Shown piece by piece: positions 6,037-7,535 of a stretch of DNA of 7,535 bases. A program made the position numbers and the translations under genes. The DNA is from Candidatus Aminicenantota bacterium (GTDB lineage: Bacteria > Acidobacteriota > Aminicenantia > UBA2199): assembly GCA_024644125.1 (NCBI GenBank), contig JAHELQ010000017.1, positions 1 to 7,535 of the forward strand, written 5' to 3'. Position 1 is the first letter of the stretch. Every line of letters begins with the position of its first letter. The notes beneath the pieces were generated by a model that was not told the origin of the DNA, did no database searches, and worked only from the letters and a program-made list of their open reading frames with translations.

Positions 6037-6267
6037 TTAGGCCAGACGGACCTCTTTGATCTCGGGGACTTCCTGGATCATGGTTTGCTCTACGTAGCCC
6101 TTGATGGTCATGGTGGACATGGGGCAACCGTGGCAGGCGCCGGTCAGTTTCACCAGTACGACTTTTTCATCTTCCAGTAGGTCAACGAAATCGATTCCGC
6201 CGCCATCAGCTTCGAGCGCGGGTCTCACCTTCTCTATCACAGCGATTACTTTTTCTTTAAGTTCCAT
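6037..6267 (-). CDS. Nfu-type iron-sulfur cluster carrier (NifU C-terminal domain)
   Basis: 76 residues from the ATG at 6267, with AAGGAG at 6278-6283; an in-frame extension upstream to 6333 lacks a ribosome site and would start at the predicted transcription start. It is a stand-alone NifU-like domain: VRPALEADGGGIDFVDL (residues 15-31), then LTGACHGCPMSTMT (41-54) with the cluster-binding pair Cys45-x-x-Cys48, then a helix and EVPEIKEVRLA. Nfu proteins bind a [4Fe-4S] cluster between two subunits and pass it to apo-enzymes in the cytosol. The neighbour upstream is nadA, a [4Fe-4S] enzyme and plausible client. Its own promoter lies in the 114-bp gap after nadA. The length is normal for minimal Nfu proteins. 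The exact symbol differs between lineages (nfu, nfuA, yutI-like), so I leave it blank. Confidence 0.93.
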   Translation of the reverse strand: MELKEKVIAVIEKVRPALEADGGGIDFVDLLEDEKVVLVKLTGACHGCPMSTMTIKGYVEQTMIQEVPEIKEVRLA

Positions 6268-6286
6268 TGTTCTTTCACTCCTTATG

Positions 6287-6320
6287 ACCGGAAGCAATTG
6301 GCAACTGCAACTATTCCGGT
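6287..6320 (-). promoter_or_regulatory. Inverted repeat in the nfu 5' leader
   Basis: ACCGGAA (6287-6293) and TTCCGGT (6314-6320) are perfect 7-bp arms around a 20-base loop. They lie between the predicted transcription start (about 6329) and the ribosome site (6278-6283). The element could be an RNA hairpin near the ribosome site or a protein-binding site. Confidence 0.4.
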
Positions 6321-6335
6321 AGCAATCAATCACCC

Positions 6336-6364
6336 ATTTTAAACGATGAACCGGATTTTGTCAA
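6336..6364 (-). promoter_or_regulatory. Strong sigma-70-like promoter of nfu
   Basis: On the minus strand, a perfect TTGACA (6359-6364), a 17-bp spacer and TAAAAT (6336-6341), starting 18 bases past the nadA stop codon. It gives a leader of about 62 bases for nfu. Confidence 0.7.
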
Positions 6365-6381
6365 CAATTTAACAATCCAGC

Positions 6382-7287
6382 TCAGGCGTACGTCAGCATC
6401 TGGTTCAGCGCGTTGAGGGCCTTGGCGGCGATCGCTTCGGGTACTTCGATACGGTATTGATCGTTAGCCAGCGCTTCATACACATCGCGAAGCGAGGTTC
6501 GCTTCATATTGGAACAAATTTTCGGCCGGAACGCCGGCAGGAATTCTTTGCCGGGGTTTTCCCGTTTCATCCGTTCCAGGAGTCCTTGCTCGGTGCCCAC
6601 GATAAACTGCTTTTTCGGGGATTGGGAGGCGTGTCTCAGCATGCCGGAGGTGGAGAGCACTACATCCGCCAATTCCAGCACTTCCATCCGCGCTTCGGGA
6701 TGGACCAGCACTTCTGCATCGGGGTAGAGGTCTTTGGTTTGGAGGATCTCCTCGGGTTTGATGCGATTATGCACATAACAATACCCTTCGAAGAGGTGGA
6801 GCTTCTTGTCCGGCGCCTGGCTCTGGATATAGGAACCGAGGTTGCGGTCGGGAACGAAGATGATCTCGTCGGCTTCCAGATTCTTCACGACATTGACTGC
6901 ATTGGCGGAGGTGCAACACACATCGCTCTCCGCCTTGATCTCCACGCTGGAGTTGACATATGTGACTACTTTGGCGTTGGGGTATTGGTTTTTCAATTCC
7001 AGGAGCTCGTCAACGGTTATCATATCGGCCATGGGGCAGCCGGCGTCGAGCCGCGGCAGCAAGACCGTCTTTTCAGGCGATAGTATCTTCGCTGTCTCGG
7101 CCATGAATTTCACGCCGGCGAACACAATGACATCGCCCGCGACATTTGCTGCGATTTTGCTGAGTTCCAGCGAATCGCCCAGATGGTCTGCTATCAATTG
7201 CACATCTTCCACCTGATAATTGTGAACCAACAGAACCGCGTTTTTTTCCTTTTTCAACCTGTTAATTTTCTCAATAAGTTCTCGCAT
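6382..7287 (-). CDS. nadA: Quinolinate synthase NadA
   Basis: 301 residues. NadA condenses iminoaspartate with dihydroxyacetone phosphate to quinolinate, the second step of de novo NAD synthesis from aspartate, using an oxygen-sensitive [4Fe-4S] cluster in the cytosol. The three cluster ligands are visible at the usual spacing: Cys84 in LDAGCPMADM, Cys170 in EGYCYVHN and Cys258 in PKICSNMK. Family motifs are present throughout: HNYQVEDVQLIADHLGDSLELS near the N-terminus, VVTYVNSS, VCCTSANA (123-130), FVPDRNLG, VHPEA and STSGML. The length fits the short (about 300-residue) NadA form with the Cys spacing of the Thermotoga-type enzyme, not the longer E. coli form. The start at 7287 has AAAGGAAGG just upstream and a promoter close by. 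No nadB or nadC is in the window; an Fe-S carrier gene follows. Confidence 0.97.
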   Translation of the reverse strand: MRELIEKINRLKKEKNAVLLVHNYQVEDVQLIADHLGDSLELSKIAANVAGDVIVFAGVKFMAETAKILSPEKTVLLPRLDAGCPMADMITVDELLELKNQYPNAKVVTYVNSSVEIKAESDVCCTSANAVNVVKNLEADEIIFVPDRNLGSYIQSQAPDKKLHLFEGYCYVHNRIKPEEILQTKDLYPDAEVLVHPEARMEVLELADVVLSTSGMLRHASQSPKKQFIVGTEQGLLERMKRENPGKEFLPAFRPKICSNMKRTSLRDVYEALANDQYRIEVPEAIAAKALNALNQMLTYA

Positions 7288-7310
7288 CAGCCTTCCTTTG
7301 TTAATTATTA

Positions 7311-7339
7311 ATTTTATTACAATTCCGCGGTCCCGTCAA
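7311..7339 (-). promoter_or_regulatory. Sigma-70-like promoter of nadA
   Basis: On the minus strand, TTGACG (7334-7339), a 17-bp spacer and TAAAAT (7311-7316). The start of transcription near 7304 leaves a short leader of about 16 bases that contains the AAGGAAGG ribosome site. No NiaR- or NrtR-type operator is evident to me. Confidence 0.6.
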
Positions 7340-7375
7340 ATGGCAATTTCCGAATTTCTATATCGCAGGCTACGA

Positions 7376-7444
7376 TCAATACCCTAAATCCCTGCAATAA
7401 TCAAGCATGAAATTTTTGATAGTTTGGGAAGTTGGTTTCTCCAT
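7376..7444 (-). CDS. Possible 22-residue small ORF between the SDR gene and nadA
   Basis: An ATG at 7444, 14 bases after the SDR stop and preceded by AAGGAAG, opens a short frame encoding MEKPTSQTIKNFMLDYC and five more residues. It is charged, with no signal peptide. The good ribosome site is the main support. It may be a chance ORF in the downstream region of the SDR gene. Confidence 0.2.
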   Translation of the reverse strand: MEKPTSQTIKNFMLDYCRDLGY

Positions 7445-7458
7445 TCATCTTCCTTTTT

Positions 7459-7535
7459 CTAATATCCCCCATCCACATCCATGACAACGCCCGTTATATT
7501 CCCGGCCATATCCGAAGCCAGAAATCGAACCAATC
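7459..7535 (-). CDS. Short-chain dehydrogenase/reductase, C-terminal end only
   Basis: Only the last 24 codons lie in the window: LVRFLASDMAGNITGVVMDV, then DGGY and a TAG stop. The FLASD-x-AG-x-ITG-x-x-x-x-VDGG pattern is the standard C-terminus of classical SDR enzymes such as 3-oxoacyl-ACP reductase (FabG) and related NAD(P)-dependent dehydrogenases. The catalytic Ser-Tyr-Lys and nucleotide-binding parts are outside the window, so the substrate cannot be inferred. The gene is in the same orientation as nadA, but nadA has its own promoter. Confidence 0.85.
   Translation of the reverse strand, partial: LVRFLASDMAGNITGVVMDVDGGY

Noticed and set aside
5865..6182. 15-bp exact direct repeat CATCTTCCAGTAGGT in the nfu gene and in the repeat region
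   Set aside because: It does not extend on either side; a single match of this length is suggestive but compatible with chance in a window of this size.
6457..7083. Plus-strand ORF of 208 codons opposite nadA
   Set aside because: It is fully antisense to NadA, whose cluster cysteines and motifs are intact; the His/Gly-rich composition is typical of a shadow frame.

Overview
All supportable genes in this window lie on the minus strand, so it is best read from right to left. The sequence gives no decisive taxonomic marker. Four promoter candidates have classical sigma-70 spacing (TTGAxx, 17 bp, TAnAAT), which argues against the Bacteroidetes-type promoter. The secreted six-bladed propeller and the mid-range base composition are compatible with an FCB-type or candidate-phylum bacterium. 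That placement is a weak inference.

Right part (about 6037-7535): the last 24 residues of a short-chain dehydrogenase/reductase at the edge, a possible 22-codon ORF, then nadA (quinolinate synthase, NAD biosynthesis) and a 76-residue Nfu-type iron-sulfur carrier. NadA needs a [4Fe-4S] cluster and Nfu proteins deliver such clusters, so the pairing makes sense. Each of the two has its own good promoter candidate, and the nfu leader also holds an inverted repeat.

Middle part (about 5265-6036): no recognisable gene. It holds a C-rich hairpin element, eight diverged 21-bp tandem units, four further 21-bp units each built around a 13-bp near-palindrome, and an orphan 58-codon ORF with a strong Shine-Dalgarno sequence.

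Left-centre part (482-5228): the most interesting segment. A promoter leads into a tiny ORF encoding a signal-like peptide. An in-frame TAA separates it from a second 29-codon stretch, and the cysteines flank the stop (CX3C before, CX4C after). Next, 36 bp downstream, is a secreted six-bladed beta-propeller protein. After a 317-bp gap with its own promoter comes a 1027-residue fusion of a periplasmic serine peptidase (S12/beta-lactamase fold), three membrane helices and a complete cyclic-peptide-type ABC exporter. That architecture is known from ZmaM-like prodrug-activating exporters of nonribosomal peptide pathways, but no peptide synthetase is visible here. A working hypothesis is a peptide maturation/export or signalling locus made of peptide, propeller and peptidase-exporter.

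The far left (1-481) holds only an open, Lys/Arg-rich frame running off the edge, possibly the damaged end of a gene.
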